From JAWKWH01 sp041397625 (lineage in GTDB: Bacteria > Pseudomonadota > Alphaproteobacteria > Rhizobiales > Rhizobiaceae), in assembly GCA_041397625.1 (NCBI GenBank), contig JAWKWH010000003.1, forward strand, positions 434,001-498,000: a DNA stretch of 64,000 nt. The letters are read 5' to 3'. Below, one piece after another: positions 33,695-43,193 of this stretch (position 1 is its first letter; each line of letters begins with the position of its first letter). The position numbers and the translations under genes were made by a program. The notes below the pieces were generated by a model. That model searched no databases, had not been told where the DNA came from, and worked only from the letters and a program-made list of their open reading frames with translations.

Positions 33695-35260
33695 CTACTT
33701 CGATCCCCAGCCGCCGCCATTGGCGGTGCGGACGAGGATTTCGTCGCCGGGCTCGATCGCCAGTCCGCTGACGAAAGCGTAGTCGCTGGTGCCCGATCCC
33801 GCCTTGACCACCGATATCGCGTTTCTTCCGCCGGTTTCGCCGCCATTGGAGCCCCAGACGGGCAGGCGGTTGCGGCTGTAGCCGGCCGAAAGCAGGGCGC
33901 GGCCGCGCGGCCGGTAGCTGATCTGCAGGCCGCGGCCGCCGGCATGCAGCCCGCCGCCCTCGTCGGTTTCGTTCAGGCGCTTGTAGCCGACATCGATGCC
34001 GTAGCGTGCCTCGCAGATTTCCACAGGGCAGTTGAAGGTCTCGCCATGGCTGGTCGAATACATGGCGTCGAGACCGTCGCGTTTGGACGTCGCGCCCCAG
34101 CCGCCCATCTGCGGTTCCACCATGGTGAAGCGGCGACCGGTATCGGGGTGGTCGCCGGCGATCACCGTGCCGCAGATCGAGGCGAAGTGGCCGGCCGGCA
34201 GGCGTTCCGGCATGGCTTTGGCCATGCAGCGCCACAGCATGTCGTAGAGGCGGATGCGGGTCTCGAAATAATAGCCGTGCGGCGCGGTGCCGGTGGCGTG
34301 GAACACGGTTCCGGGCTCGGTGATGATCTCGAGCGCGCGGAACGATCCGGCATTGGCGAAAAGTGTCGGGTCGGTCAGCGCCTTGAAGATCATCTGCGCC
34401 GAGATGACCGCGCCGTCGCGGCTGGTGTTGTAGGGCGCGTCGCGCTGTTTCGGGTTGCCGGAAAGGTCGACGGTGAAGCGGTCGGCGGCAATGGTGATCG
34501 ACGCGCGCCAGAGCGCGCCGTCGTCCTGCTCGTCCTCGACCTCGTAGGTGCCGGCCGGCAGGTCGGCGAGGCCGGCGAGGCCGCGCTTCTCGCCCTCGTC
34601 GAACAGCGCCGACAGGGCGGCGTCGTAGGCGTCGACCCCGTAGGCGTCGACCAGTTGGCCGATGCGTGCGCCGGCCTTGCGCGAAGCCGCCACCTGCGCC
34701 CACAGATCGCCGCGGACGAAATCCGGTAGGCGTGAGTTGACCGCGATGATGTCGAACACGGAACGAAGCGGTTCGCCGTCCTCGAACAGTTTTATCGCCG
34801 GCAGGCGCAGGCCTTCCTGGAAGATCTCGTTGACGTCGACGGCCATCGATCCCGGCGTCTTGCCGCCGACATCGTTCCAGTGGGCGATGGAGGCGGTCCA
34901 GGCGATCGGCGTCTCGCCAGCGAAGACGGGCTGTGCAATGACCACGTCGTTCAGATGCGTGACGCCGCCGTAATAGGGATCGTTGGTGACGAACATGTCG
35001 CCCGGCCGGATATCCTCCGGCGGATTCACCTCGATGATGCGCTTGACCGCCTTGTCGAGCACCCCGACGAAGGTCGGAATGCCGGCGCCCGACGATACGA
35101 GGTTTCCCGCCGCATCGGTGATGCCGGTGCCGACGTCGAGCACCTCGTAGATGATCGGGCTCATCGCCGTCTTCTTCAACACGGCGAACATCTCGTCGGC
35201 AGCGGCGATCAGGCTTGCCTGGATGACGGATACGGTAAAGGGATCGACGGCTGGCGGCAT
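33695..35260 (-). CDS. hyuB: hydantoinase B/oxoprolinase family protein, second copy
   Basis: A 521-residue HyuB-type subunit. TNDPYYGGVTHLNDVV near residue 94 and NTSRDGAVISAQM near 280 are family blocks. HyuB works with an ATP-using HyuA subunit to open 5-oxoproline, hydantoin or lactam rings, or to carboxylate ketones. It is the last gene of the long minus-strand operon, 5 bp after the M24 peptidase gene. It clearly differs from the other HyuB of this operon (553 residues) in length and sequence, so it is not a recent duplicate. No second HyuA accompanies it. Confidence 0.87.
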   Translation of the reverse strand: MPPAVDPFTVSVIQASLIAAADEMFAVLKKTAMSPIIYEVLDVGTGITDAAGNLVSSGAGIPTFVGVLDKAVKRIIEVNPPEDIRPGDMFVTNDPYYGGVTHLNDVVIAQPVFAGETPIAWTASIAHWNDVGGKTPGSMAVDVNEIFQEGLRLPAIKLFEDGEPLRSVFDIIAVNSRLPDFVRGDLWAQVAASRKAGARIGQLVDAYGVDAYDAALSALFDEGEKRGLAGLADLPAGTYEVEDEQDDGALWRASITIAADRFTVDLSGNPKQRDAPYNTSRDGAVISAQMIFKALTDPTLFANAGSFRALEIITEPGTVFHATGTAPHGYYFETRIRLYDMLWRCMAKAMPERLPAGHFASICGTVIAGDHPDTGRRFTMVEPQMGGWGATSKRDGLDAMYSTSHGETFNCPVEICEARYGIDVGYKRLNETDEGGGLHAGGRGLQISYRPRGRALLSAGYSRNRLPVWGSNGGETGGRNAISVVKAGSGTSDYAFVSGLAIEPGDEILVRTANGGGWGSK

Positions 35261-35265
35261 GTCGT

Positions 35266-36366
35266 TCAGACCTCGGCGACGTACAGGTCGCGCGGCAGTT
35301 CGGAGAAGATCTCCGGCCCGTCGGCGCGTAGGATGACGATCTCCTCCAGCCGGATGCCGAAGCGGCCGGGCAGGTAGATGCCGGGTTCGATGGAGAACAC
35401 CATGCCCTCGTCGAGCACCGTCTCCGAGGTGGCTGTGATGTAGGGCGGCTCGTGCACTTCGATGCCGAGGCCGTGGCCGGTGCGATGGACGAAGTATTCG
35501 CCGTAGCCGGCATCGGAGATGACATTGCGGGCGGCGGCGTCGACCTCGCGCGCCTTGACACCGGGCTTCGCGGCGGCAAGAGCCGCCTGCACGGCCTTTT
35601 CCACCACGGCGTGGACGGCCTCGTAGCCCTCCGGCGCGTGGCCGAGCACCGCCATGCGCGTCATATCGGAGGGAAAACCGTCCCTGCGGCCGCCAATGTC
35701 GATGACGATGGCGTCGCCGGTCGCAAGCCTGCGGTTGCCGGTCTGGTGGTGCGGAAAGGCGCCGTTTGGGCCGGAGCCGACAATGGTGAACTGCGCCACC
35801 GCGCCCTCAGAGCCGAAATGCGCCCTGACCGCCCCGGCGATCTCTAGCTCGGTTGCGCCCGGCTTCAGCGCGTCGAAGGCTGCCCGCATGGCGCGGTCGT
35901 CGATCAGCGCGTTTTCCTTGAGCAGGGCGAACTCGGTGTCGTCCTTGCGCATCCTCAGCGCGCCGATTGTGTCGTCGGAGAAACTGCGCCGGGCATTGGG
36001 CAGGTTGTCGAGCAGCAACAGCGCGAAATCGGCCCGCATGGTCTCGTCGAGCGCGACCGAGCGCGCCCGGTCGCTTCCCGTCGCGGCGAGTGCGGCGTTG
36101 AGCGCGTCGAGCGGCCCGTCCGCGTCGGCCCATTCGTGGAAGGCGACGTCGGTCATCTCGCGGCTGCCTTCGGCGTTGAGCGCCGGCATCAGGAAGGCTT
36201 CCTCTTTCGGGCCGACGAGAAGCAGGCAGGGCCGTTCGTCCGGATGCGGATGGAAGCCGAGCAACCAGTCGATATGCGGGCCGGGGCCGAGGGCTACGAG
36301 GTCGGTGCCGGTTTCGGCCATGCGGACGCGCAGGGCGGCGAGGCGCTTTTGGGTGGGAACGGGCAT
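35266..36366 (-). CDS. M24 family metallopeptidase (Xaa-Pro dipeptidase-like)
   Basis: A 366-residue pita-bread-fold protein. All five dinuclear metal ligands are present: Asp223, Asp234, His298, Glu327 and Glu341. That favours an active metallopeptidase of the PepQ/PepP type over the metal-free creatinases of the same family. The ATG at 36366 gives a standard creatinase-type N-terminal domain. Within the operon it could release amino acids from products opened by the hydantoinase subunits or trim imported dipeptides. It lies 32 bp after the racemase gene. Confidence 0.87.
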   Translation of the reverse strand: MPVPTQKRLAALRVRMAETGTDLVALGPGPHIDWLLGFHPHPDERPCLLLVGPKEEAFLMPALNAEGSREMTDVAFHEWADADGPLDALNAALAATGSDRARSVALDETMRADFALLLLDNLPNARRSFSDDTIGALRMRKDDTEFALLKENALIDDRAMRAAFDALKPGATELEIAGAVRAHFGSEGAVAQFTIVGSGPNGAFPHHQTGNRRLATGDAIVIDIGGRRDGFPSDMTRMAVLGHAPEGYEAVHAVVEKAVQAALAAAKPGVKAREVDAAARNVISDAGYGEYFVHRTGHGLGIEVHEPPYITATSETVLDEGMVFSIEPGIYLPGRFGIRLEEIVILRADGPEIFSELPRDLYVAEV

Positions 36367-36398
36367 TGACGGATTGTCCTTCTGTCGGCGGATCTGGA

Positions 36399-37229
36399 TC
36401 AGGCGGCAAGCATCGCGGCGCCCGGCTCGGCCGGCACGACAACGCGATTGCCGAAGGCCTCGCCGTCGTCGAAACCGCCGAAACGGGCGATCTCTTCTTC
36501 CGACGGCGGTTCGCAAGACCATTTGCGGCTCGGCGACCAGCCGCACTGGCGCTTGAGGATGGCGGCGTATTCGGCGCGCTTCAGCGCCGCGATCGACGGG
36601 TCGATGACCGGCACGCCGAGCGTCCCGGATAGTTCCCTGTAGAAACCGACTTCGAGCGTGCAGCCGAGGATGAGTGCCTCCGCATAGTCTTCCTCGACCG
36701 CCTTTCGGCCGGCCTCGGTCAGCCGGCGATTGGTCTCGGCGTGGTCGCGCTGGAAGTCGTTGACGCCGAGTTCGACATGGTAGAAACCCGCCAGTCGGTC
36801 GCGGTGGCCATGCTCGTGTACCGTCGTCTGCATCTGGTTGACCCATTTGCGCCGGCCGACGATGACGCCGAAGCGGTTGGCGAGGCTGGCGGCGATCTCG
36901 CACGAGGCGACGCAGGGCGCGGTGACGATCATGCCGCCGGAGATCTCGCGGGCGTCGTGCAGTGCGGTATCGTAGAAGCAGCCGATGGCGAAGGCGTCGA
37001 AGCCCTCGCGCGCGGCGGCGCGGGCGGCGCGGATGATGCCTCGGGTGACGATCGCCTCGTAGGAGCGGAACTCGATATGGGTGAACGCGCCGTCCTCGTC
37101 GGGCAGGGAGGCGATATGCACTTCGGTGCCCGGCAGCTTGTTGTCGGCGGCCATGGCGGCGAAGATGCCGTCGTCGGCGCCGCGGTTTCCGACCGGGCTC
37201 AGATACATGATCTTCAGCGGTGTCGTCAT
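36399..37229 (-). CDS. aspartate/glutamate racemase superfamily protein (hydantoin racemase-like)
   Basis: A 276-residue member of the Asp/Glu/hydantoin racemase superfamily. The two catalytic cysteines are Cys84 (AIGCFYD) and Cys190 (LGCTLE), about 106 residues apart as expected. The setting between two hydantoinase-type genes favours a racemase acting on a hydantoin or similar cyclic amide so that both enantiomers can be opened. It is somewhat longer than typical hydantoin racemases because of a Pro- and Glu-rich C-terminal tail. Maleate isomerase-like activity is an alternative. Confidence 0.8.
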   Translation of the reverse strand: MTTPLKIMYLSPVGNRGADDGIFAAMAADNKLPGTEVHIASLPDEDGAFTHIEFRSYEAIVTRGIIRAARAAAREGFDAFAIGCFYDTALHDAREISGGMIVTAPCVASCEIAASLANRFGVIVGRRKWVNQMQTTVHEHGHRDRLAGFYHVELGVNDFQRDHAETNRRLTEAGRKAVEEDYAEALILGCTLEVGFYRELSGTLGVPVIDPSIAALKRAEYAAILKRQCGWSPSRKWSCEPPSEEEIARFGGFDDGEAFGNRVVVPAEPGAAMLAA

Positions 37230-37268
37230 TTCATCCTTCCTTCCCGTGTTCTTTCCGTTCGATGCCGC

Positions 37269-38930
37269 TCACAGCGGCCCGTAGATTTCCTCGGCCCGCT
37301 CCCTGGTGATCAGGCCGTTCCTGATGTCCTCGCGCACCGCGTCGCGGTTGCGCTCGGCCGGATCGCCGAGCCCGCCGCCATTGCCGGTCACAACACGGAT
37401 GACGTCGTCCTTGTGGGTGGTCTTGCCCGAGACGAAGGCGAATTTCTCCGGTTCGCCGCTCTTGGGCCGGAACTCGATATAGTTGGGCGAGCCGTCGCGA
37501 CCGCCGTCGACGCCCCAGGCGGGGAATTTCGAGCGGGTGTAGCCGGCGGTCAGGAAACCGTTGTCGCCGCGTACGCGGTAATCCATGACGATACCGCGCC
37601 CGCCGGTGAATTTTCCCTCGCCGCCCGGCTCCATGTTCAGCTCCATGCGGTCGACGTAAAGCCCGTTGCGCGCCTCGTTGATCTCGGCCGGACAGTTGAA
37701 GGTCTCGCCGTGGAAACCGCAGAACATGGCCGAATTGCCGTCGCCGGTACGGCTGGCGCCCCAGCCGCCGAGCTGCGGCTCGATGATCGTGTACTGCCGG
37801 CCGGTGTCGGGATGGATGCCGCCGATGAAGGTGCCGCAGACCGAGGCGAAATGGCCTGCCGCCAGCCGGTCGGGCATGTGCGGCGCCAGGCAGCGCCACA
37901 TGATGTCGTACACGCGCAGCTCGATCTCGTAATAGAAGCCGATCGGCGCCGGCTCCTTGGCGTGGAACACCGAGCCCTCGCGGGTCAGCAGTTCGATCGG
38001 CCGGAACGAGCCGCCATTTGCCGGCGAATAGGGGTCGGTCAGCGACTTGAAGATCATCTGGGCTGCGACCATGACGCCGTCGCGGCTGGTGTTGACCGGG
38101 TTGTCCGACTGGTCGGGATTGTCGCGCAGATCGACGGTGAACGTATCGTCGCCGATGGTGATCTTGACGTTGAAGGTGCGGCCGTCGTCTTGCTCCTCCG
38201 ACAGTTCGAAGGTGCCCTTGGGCAGGTCGGCCAGCGCCTTCAGCGACGCCTGCTCGCCATAGTCCATGAACGAGCGCATGGCATTTTCGAAGGTGGCGAC
38301 GCCGTATTTGGCCGCCAGTTCCTTCAGCCGCCGGTCGCCGACGCGCACCGAGGCGATCGCCGCCCAGACATCGCCTTCCAGCACGTCGGGCATGCGCGAA
38401 TTGACCTTGATGATGTCCATGACCGGCCCGATCGGCTTGCCCTTCGAGATGATCTTGATCGCCGGTAAGCGCAGGCCTTCCTGGAAGATCTCGGTCGCCT
38501 CGCCGGAAAGCGATCCCGGCGCCATGCCGCCGACATCGGAATTGTGGGCGATGTTGGCGGTCCAGGCGACGATGCGGCCTTCGGCGAAGACCGGCATGGC
38601 GACAACGATGTCGTTCAGGTGGGTGACGCCGCCGTAATAGGGATCGTTGGTGGCGAACACGTCGCCCGGCTCGATGTCGCCCTCCTTGTCGAACTTGGCG
38701 ACGATGACCTTCACCGCCTTGTCGAGCACGCCGATGAAGGCGGGTATGCCGGCGCCCGAGGAGGCAAGCTCGCCTTGGCCGTCCATGATGCCGGTGCCCA
38801 GGTCGAGCACCTCGTAGATGATCGAGCTCATCGCCGTCTTGCGCATGGCGGCGAACATCTCGTCGGCGGTCGCCTGTAGCGAGTTCTGGATGATCTCCAG
38901 CGTGATCGGGTCGTTTGACAGGTTGCTCAT
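37269..38930 (-). CDS. hyuB: hydantoinase B/oxoprolinase family protein, HyuA partner
   Basis: A 553-residue HyuB-type subunit with TNDPYYGGVTHLNDIVVAMPVF near residue 103 and NTSRDGVMVAAQMIFK near 290. I chose the ATG at 38930 because GAGGAG then lies 6 bp upstream; an ATG two codons earlier sits directly on that site. It follows HyuA by 10 bp and most likely forms the catalytic heteromer with it. Ring opening of hydantoins, 5-oxoproline or lactams, or carboxylation of a ketone, are the known reactions of such pairs. Confidence 0.88.
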   Translation of the reverse strand: MSNLSNDPITLEIIQNSLQATADEMFAAMRKTAMSSIIYEVLDLGTGIMDGQGELASSGAGIPAFIGVLDKAVKVIVAKFDKEGDIEPGDVFATNDPYYGGVTHLNDIVVAMPVFAEGRIVAWTANIAHNSDVGGMAPGSLSGEATEIFQEGLRLPAIKIISKGKPIGPVMDIIKVNSRMPDVLEGDVWAAIASVRVGDRRLKELAAKYGVATFENAMRSFMDYGEQASLKALADLPKGTFELSEEQDDGRTFNVKITIGDDTFTVDLRDNPDQSDNPVNTSRDGVMVAAQMIFKSLTDPYSPANGGSFRPIELLTREGSVFHAKEPAPIGFYYEIELRVYDIMWRCLAPHMPDRLAAGHFASVCGTFIGGIHPDTGRQYTIIEPQLGGWGASRTGDGNSAMFCGFHGETFNCPAEINEARNGLYVDRMELNMEPGGEGKFTGGRGIVMDYRVRGDNGFLTAGYTRSKFPAWGVDGGRDGSPNYIEFRPKSGEPEKFAFVSGKTTHKDDVIRVVTGNGGGLGDPAERNRDAVREDIRNGLITRERAEEIYGPL

Positions 38931-38940
38931 CGCCATCTCC

Positions 38941-41013
38941 TCAGTTCGCGACCGTGATGTGGACATTGCCGAAACCGTCGACCTCGACCTCGTTGCCCGG
39001 ATGGATGACGATGGTGGTTCCCGGGTCCTCGACGATCGCCGGACCGGTGAACGTCATGCCGGGTTCGAGCTTCGTGCCGTCATAGATCTGCGCTTCGTGG
39101 ACGCCCTCAAGCGCGTAGTCGACATCGCGGCTGCCCTTCAGCACGGTTTTCGCGTCGTTGCCGGTCTTCGGTTTCTCGGTCATGGTCAGCTTGCCGACTT
39201 CCGCCGAGGCGATCAGGTGGATGCCGACCATCTCCACCGGCGCGTCGAGCCGGTAGGTGTATTCGCGCTCGTAGGTCTCGTGGAAGTCGGCCTCGATCCC
39301 GGCGAGGTTTTTTGCCGTCACCGTGCCGTCGAGCAGCACTTCGGTCGTGTGTTCCTGGTTCTGGTAGCGGAACTTGCCGAAGCGGTGGAACCTCACCCTG
39401 GCCGGATCGATGCCCTCGGCCTCGAATTGCTTGCGCGCCAGCGCCTCGGTTTCGGCAAACGTCGCCTCGATACTGGCCGCCGCGTCCTCCTTCAGGTCGG
39501 CGAGCCGGGTGACGAAATAGTCGCGGCGCAGGTCCGACATCATCATGCCCCAGGCGGAGAACACCGAGGCGCCCGCCGGTACGACGACCTTCTTGACGCC
39601 CAGTTCCTGGGCCAGCGCCGCCGCGTGCATGGCGCCGCCGCCGCCAAAGGCGACGAGGGTGAAGTCGCGCGGGTCGAAGCCGCGATTGAGCGACACCAGC
39701 TTCAGCGCGTTGACCATGTTATTGTTGGCGATGCGTACGATGCCGCGCGCGGCCTCCGTGGCGTCGATGCCGAGTTTCCTGCCGACCGCCTTGATGGCTT
39801 TTTCGGCCGAAACCATGTCGGCATCGACCTCGCCGCCGCAGAAATAGTCCCTGTTGATGCGGCCGAGCCACAGATTGGCGTCGGTGGTGGTCGCCTCGGT
39901 TCCGCCCTTGCCGTAGGCCGCCGGACCGGGCAGGGCGCCGGCCGATTGCGGACCGACATGCAGCTTGCCGAAATCGTCGACCCAGGCGATCGAGCCACCG
40001 CCATTGCCGATCTCGACCAGGTCGACCACCGGCACCATGATCGGATAGCCGGCCGAGGTGCGGTCGCGCTCGATCCAGTAGTCGGTCATGATCTTGACCT
40101 GGCCGTTCTCGATCAGCGAGCACTTTGCGGTCGTGCCGCCGATGTCGAGCGCCAGCACGTTGGTCTCGCCGATCAGCCGGCCCAGTTCGGCCGCACCCCA
40201 GAAGCCGGAGGCGGGGCCGGATTCGACCATGGTGATCGGAATGCGCGAGACCGATTCCAGCGAATCGACACCGCAGTTCGATTGCATGATATAGGGGCTG
40301 CCCTTGAAACCCTTCGCCTTCAGCCCGTCGTCGAGTCGGTGCAGGTAACGCTCGGCGGCCGGCTGCACATAGGCCGACAGCACCGCTGTGTTGGTGCGCT
40401 CGTATTCGCGCCATTCGCGGGTGATCTGGTGCGAGGAGACGACCGAGACCTCCGGCCACAATTCGGCGACCTTGGCCATCGCCGCCTGCTCGTGCGACGG
40501 ATCGGCATAGGAATGCAGGAAGCAGATGGCGATCGCCTCGACGCCGTCCTTGCGGAAATCGTCGAGGATGGCGGCGAGCGGCGCCAGATCGAGCGGTGCC
40601 ATCTCCTCGCCCTTGTAGCCGATGCGGCCCGGCAGCTCGCGGCGCAGGTAGCGCGGCACGAAGGGCTTGGGCTTCTCGTAGTGCAGGTTGAAGAAGTCCG
40701 GGCGGTTGCCGCGGGCGATCTCCAGCGTGTCGCGGAACCCTTCCGTTGTGATCAGGCCGACCTTGACGCCCTTGCGCTCGGTCAGCGCATTGATGACCAC
40801 CGTGGTGCCGTGGGCGAGGAAATCGACGGTCGCCGGGTCGACGCCGCCCTTTTCGAGCACGTTGAGCACGCCGCGTTCGAAGTCCGGCGGGGTGGTGTCC
40901 GATTTGGCGGTGACAACCTTCGATTCGCCGCTGTCGAGATCGGTCTCGAAACAGACCAGATCGGTGAAGGTGCCGCCGACGTCGGTCGCCACGCGTATTG
41001 TCTTGTTCGCCAC
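38941..41013 (-). CDS. hyuA: hydantoinase A/oxoprolinase family ATPase subunit
   Basis: A 690-residue HyuA-type protein with the actin/hexokinase-fold ATP motifs DVGGTFTDLV (residues 11-20) and LDIGGTTAKCSL (near 290). It phosphorylates or otherwise activates a cyclic amide so that its HyuB partner can open it. The start is GTG and overlaps the TAG of the GAF gene by one base. Full length and no lesion. The operon holds one HyuA but two HyuB proteins, so it may serve both. Confidence 0.88.
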   Translation of the reverse strand: MANKTIRVATDVGGTFTDLVCFETDLDSGESKVVTAKSDTTPPDFERGVLNVLEKGGVDPATVDFLAHGTTVVINALTERKGVKVGLITTEGFRDTLEIARGNRPDFFNLHYEKPKPFVPRYLRRELPGRIGYKGEEMAPLDLAPLAAILDDFRKDGVEAIAICFLHSYADPSHEQAAMAKVAELWPEVSVVSSHQITREWREYERTNTAVLSAYVQPAAERYLHRLDDGLKAKGFKGSPYIMQSNCGVDSLESVSRIPITMVESGPASGFWGAAELGRLIGETNVLALDIGGTTAKCSLIENGQVKIMTDYWIERDRTSAGYPIMVPVVDLVEIGNGGGSIAWVDDFGKLHVGPQSAGALPGPAAYGKGGTEATTTDANLWLGRINRDYFCGGEVDADMVSAEKAIKAVGRKLGIDATEAARGIVRIANNNMVNALKLVSLNRGFDPRDFTLVAFGGGGAMHAAALAQELGVKKVVVPAGASVFSAWGMMMSDLRRDYFVTRLADLKEDAAASIEATFAETEALARKQFEAEGIDPARVRFHRFGKFRYQNQEHTTEVLLDGTVTAKNLAGIEADFHETYEREYTYRLDAPVEMVGIHLIASAEVGKLTMTEKPKTGNDAKTVLKGSRDVDYALEGVHEAQIYDGTKLEPGMTFTGPAIVEDPGTTIVIHPGNEVEVDGFGNVHITVAN

Positions 41014-41516
41014 TATCGGCCTCCATCTTCAAGGAATTTCTGCATCAGGAAACAGGCTGCGCCCGGCAGTTTCAGCGTCTCGGACGCGGCGACGCGCTCG
41101 GGCGTATAATGTCCCGCCCCGTCGAGGCAGTTGATCGTGCCGAGAAACCGGCCGGCCACGAAAACCGGCACGTTGATGACCGCTTCGCAGCCGAGCGATC
41201 GGATCAGCTCGTAATCGGTAAACACCTCGGCGATCGCCTCGATGTCGTTGGCGACGAAGGTGTCGCGCCCCTCGATGACCCGCCGGCTCCAATGGGATTC
41301 GTTGGCCGGCTTCTTGCCGGAAACCGGATAGGCGTCGGGCATGTTGGAGTAGATGCGGCTCGCCTCGCCGGTGACGTCATCGAAGATCATCAAGGTGAAC
41401 AGGCGGTGGCCGACGGTCCGCCGCGACAGGTCGCACAATGCGTCGAAGGCGGCGTGGGGCTGGTTGGCGCCGCCGGCGAGCGCTGCGGCGATCGAATTGG
41501 GTCTGCTTTCAAGCAT
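41013..41516 (-). CDS. GAF domain protein
   Basis: A 167-residue protein made of a single GAF domain, a small-molecule sensing fold. FTLMIFDDVTGEASRIYSN, WSRRVIEGRDTFVANDI and LGCEAVINVPVFVAGRFLGTINCLD are typical GAF segments. There is no output domain. It is encoded between the importer ATPase (8-bp overlap) and HyuA (1-bp overlap), so it is made with the enzymes. It may sense the substrate or modulate the hydantoinase; its role is unknown. Confidence 0.83.
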   Translation of the reverse strand: MLESRPNSIAAALAGGANQPHAAFDALCDLSRRTVGHRLFTLMIFDDVTGEASRIYSNMPDAYPVSGKKPANESHWSRRVIEGRDTFVANDIEAIAEVFTDYELIRSLGCEAVINVPVFVAGRFLGTINCLDGAGHYTPERVAASETLKLPGAACFLMQKFLEDGGR

Positions 41517-42318
41517 CTGCGACACCTGCCAATGTGGTTCGGAGCGTTTGTTCGTCGGCGCTGACGACCGGAACGGCGGAAATGAGCTTGCGGGTGTATT
41601 GCGCGGCAGGATCGGCGAACAGCGTCCCGGTTTCGCCAAGCTCGACCAGCCGGCCCTTCTCGAACACGGCGACGCGGTCGGCGATGTTGCGGACCACGGC
41701 GAGGTCGTGGGTGATGAAGATATAGGTCAGCCCACGCTTCTCGCGCAGCTCCTGCAGCAGCTTCAGCACGCGGGCCTGAACCAGCACGTCGAGCGCCGAT
41801 GTCGGTTCGTCGAGCACGACGAGGTCGGATTCGCAGGCGAGCGCCCTTGCGATCGCCACGCGCTGGCGCTGGCCGCCCGACAGTGCTGCCGGCGCGCGTC
41901 TTGCGAATTCGGCCGGAAGCCCGACCTCTTCCAGCAGGCTGCCGATGCGGGCGGTCCGGCCGGCACGGTCGCCGATATCGTGCACGTCGAGTGCCAGCCT
42001 CAGCGAGGCGCCGACGGAGCGCTTGGGGTTGAGCGACGACAGCGGGTTCTGCTGGACGAGCTGGATGGCGCGGCGATGCGTCAGCGTTCTCGTCGCCGGC
42101 AGGGGCGCGCCGCGATAGGTGATCGTTCCGGCGGTCGGCGGATAGATGCCGAGCACCATGTTGGCGATCGTGCTCTTGCCCGAGCCGGATTCGCCGACGA
42201 CCGCCAGGCACTCGCCCCCGGCGACGTTGAAGGAAACGTCCTGGACCGCCTTGATCTGGTGATCGCCGAGCATGAAGGTCTTGGAGACGTTCTTGAGCGT
42301 GAGCAGGGGAGAGGTCAT
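41509..42318 (-). CDS. dipeptide-type ABC transporter ATP-binding protein (DppF type)
   Basis: A 269-residue ATPase with Walker A GESGSGKST near residue 41, signature LSGGQRQRVAIARAL and Walker B LVVLDEPTSALD. The C-terminal TLFADPAAQYTRKLISAVP is typical of the oligopeptide branch. It pairs with the ATPase encoded just upstream to drive the importer of this operon. Its start overlaps the previous stop (ATGA). Confidence 0.9.
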   Translation of the reverse strand: MTSPLLTLKNVSKTFMLGDHQIKAVQDVSFNVAGGECLAVVGESGSGKSTIANMVLGIYPPTAGTITYRGAPLPATRTLTHRRAIQLVQQNPLSSLNPKRSVGASLRLALDVHDIGDRAGRTARIGSLLEEVGLPAEFARRAPAALSGGQRQRVAIARALACESDLVVLDEPTSALDVLVQARVLKLLQELREKRGLTYIFITHDLAVVRNIADRVAVFEKGRLVELGETGTLFADPAAQYTRKLISAVPVVSADEQTLRTTLAGVADA

Positions 42319-43193
42319 GCGGTCGCCTCAGCGTCATGGTCGACCAGAGGGTCGAGGTAGGCGCTGGTGTCCTCCTCGACGTCGGCGACGCCGCCGCCGG
42401 TGATCTTGGGCACCGCCGCCATCAGTGCGCGCGTGTAGGGGTGACCGGGATTGTCGAACAGCGCCCTGGTCCGGCCCTTCTCGACGATGCGGCCCTTGTA
42501 GATGACATAGACGCGGTCGGCGAACTCGCGCACCACGCCGAGATTGTGGGAGATGAACAGCACCGAGGTGCCGTGCTCTTCCACCAGATCGCGCATCAGG
42601 TCGAGCGTCTGGGCCTGCACTGTGACGTCGAGCGCCGTGCCCGGTTCGTCGGCGATCAGCAGCGACGGCTCGTTGGCCAGCGCCATGGCGATCATGACGC
42701 GCTGGTTCATGCCGCCGGAAAGCTGGAAGGCGTAGGAATCGAGCACGCGCTCCGGTTCGGTTATCGACACGTCGTGCAGCATCTTCGCCGCCAGCCCGCG
42801 GGCTTCCTCGACGCCGAGCGAGGGTAGGGCGCGTTTCAGCACTTCGTGAAACTGCGTGGCGATGGTGTAGACCGGGTTCAGCGAAGAGGTCGGATCCTGA
42901 AAGATCATCGACATTTTCGTGCCGCGCAAATCGTGGCGCGCGGCCGCCGAAAGGCCGTTCAGGTCGGTGCCCTCGAAATGCAGGCCGCCGGTGATCCGCG
43001 CCGCGCGCAGTTCCTGCAGCAGGCCGAGCACGATGCGCGCGGTGACCGACTTGCCGGAGCCGGATTCTCCCACCAGCGCCACGCGCTCGCCGCGCTCGAT
43101 GTGCAGCGAGATGCCGTGCAGCACCTCAACCGTGCCGGTGTAGCCCTTGAAGGCCAGATGCAGGTCGCGGATATCGAGGGTCGGCACGCTCAT
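42315..43193 (-). CDS. dipeptide-type ABC transporter ATP-binding protein (DppD type)
   Basis: A 292-residue ATPase with Walker A GESGSGKSV near residue 40, signature LSGGMNQRVMIAMAL (DppD/OppD form) and Walker B LLIADEPGTALDV; the usual PTTALD is here PGTALD. The C-terminal NPGHPYTRALMAAVP is the peptide-importer tail. The ATG at 43193 overlaps the permease stop. Confidence 0.9.
   Translation of the reverse strand: MSVPTLDIRDLHLAFKGYTGTVEVLHGISLHIERGERVALVGESGSGKSVTARIVLGLLQELRAARITGGLHFEGTDLNGLSAAARHDLRGTKMSMIFQDPTSSLNPVYTIATQFHEVLKRALPSLGVEEARGLAAKMLHDVSITEPERVLDSYAFQLSGGMNQRVMIAMALANEPSLLIADEPGTALDVTVQAQTLDLMRDLVEEHGTSVLFISHNLGVVREFADRVYVIYKGRIVEKGRTRALFDNPGHPYTRALMAAVPKITGGGVADVEEDTSAYLDPLVDHDAEATA

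Noticed and set aside
35266..36366. Creatinase (creatine amidinohydrolase) as identity of the M24 gene next to the hydantoinase genes.
   Set aside because: All five metal ligands of the metallopeptidases are kept, whereas creatinases lack the metal site; a peptidase is the better call.
38818..41109. Very long open frame on the plus strand opposite hyuA, and similar long antisense frames opposite 47959-50001, 28090-30066 and 11872-14616.
   Set aside because: They mirror the codon bias of real GC-rich genes, encode low-complexity Arg-, Asp- and Ala-rich proteins without motifs, and the opposite strand carries well-supported conserved genes.
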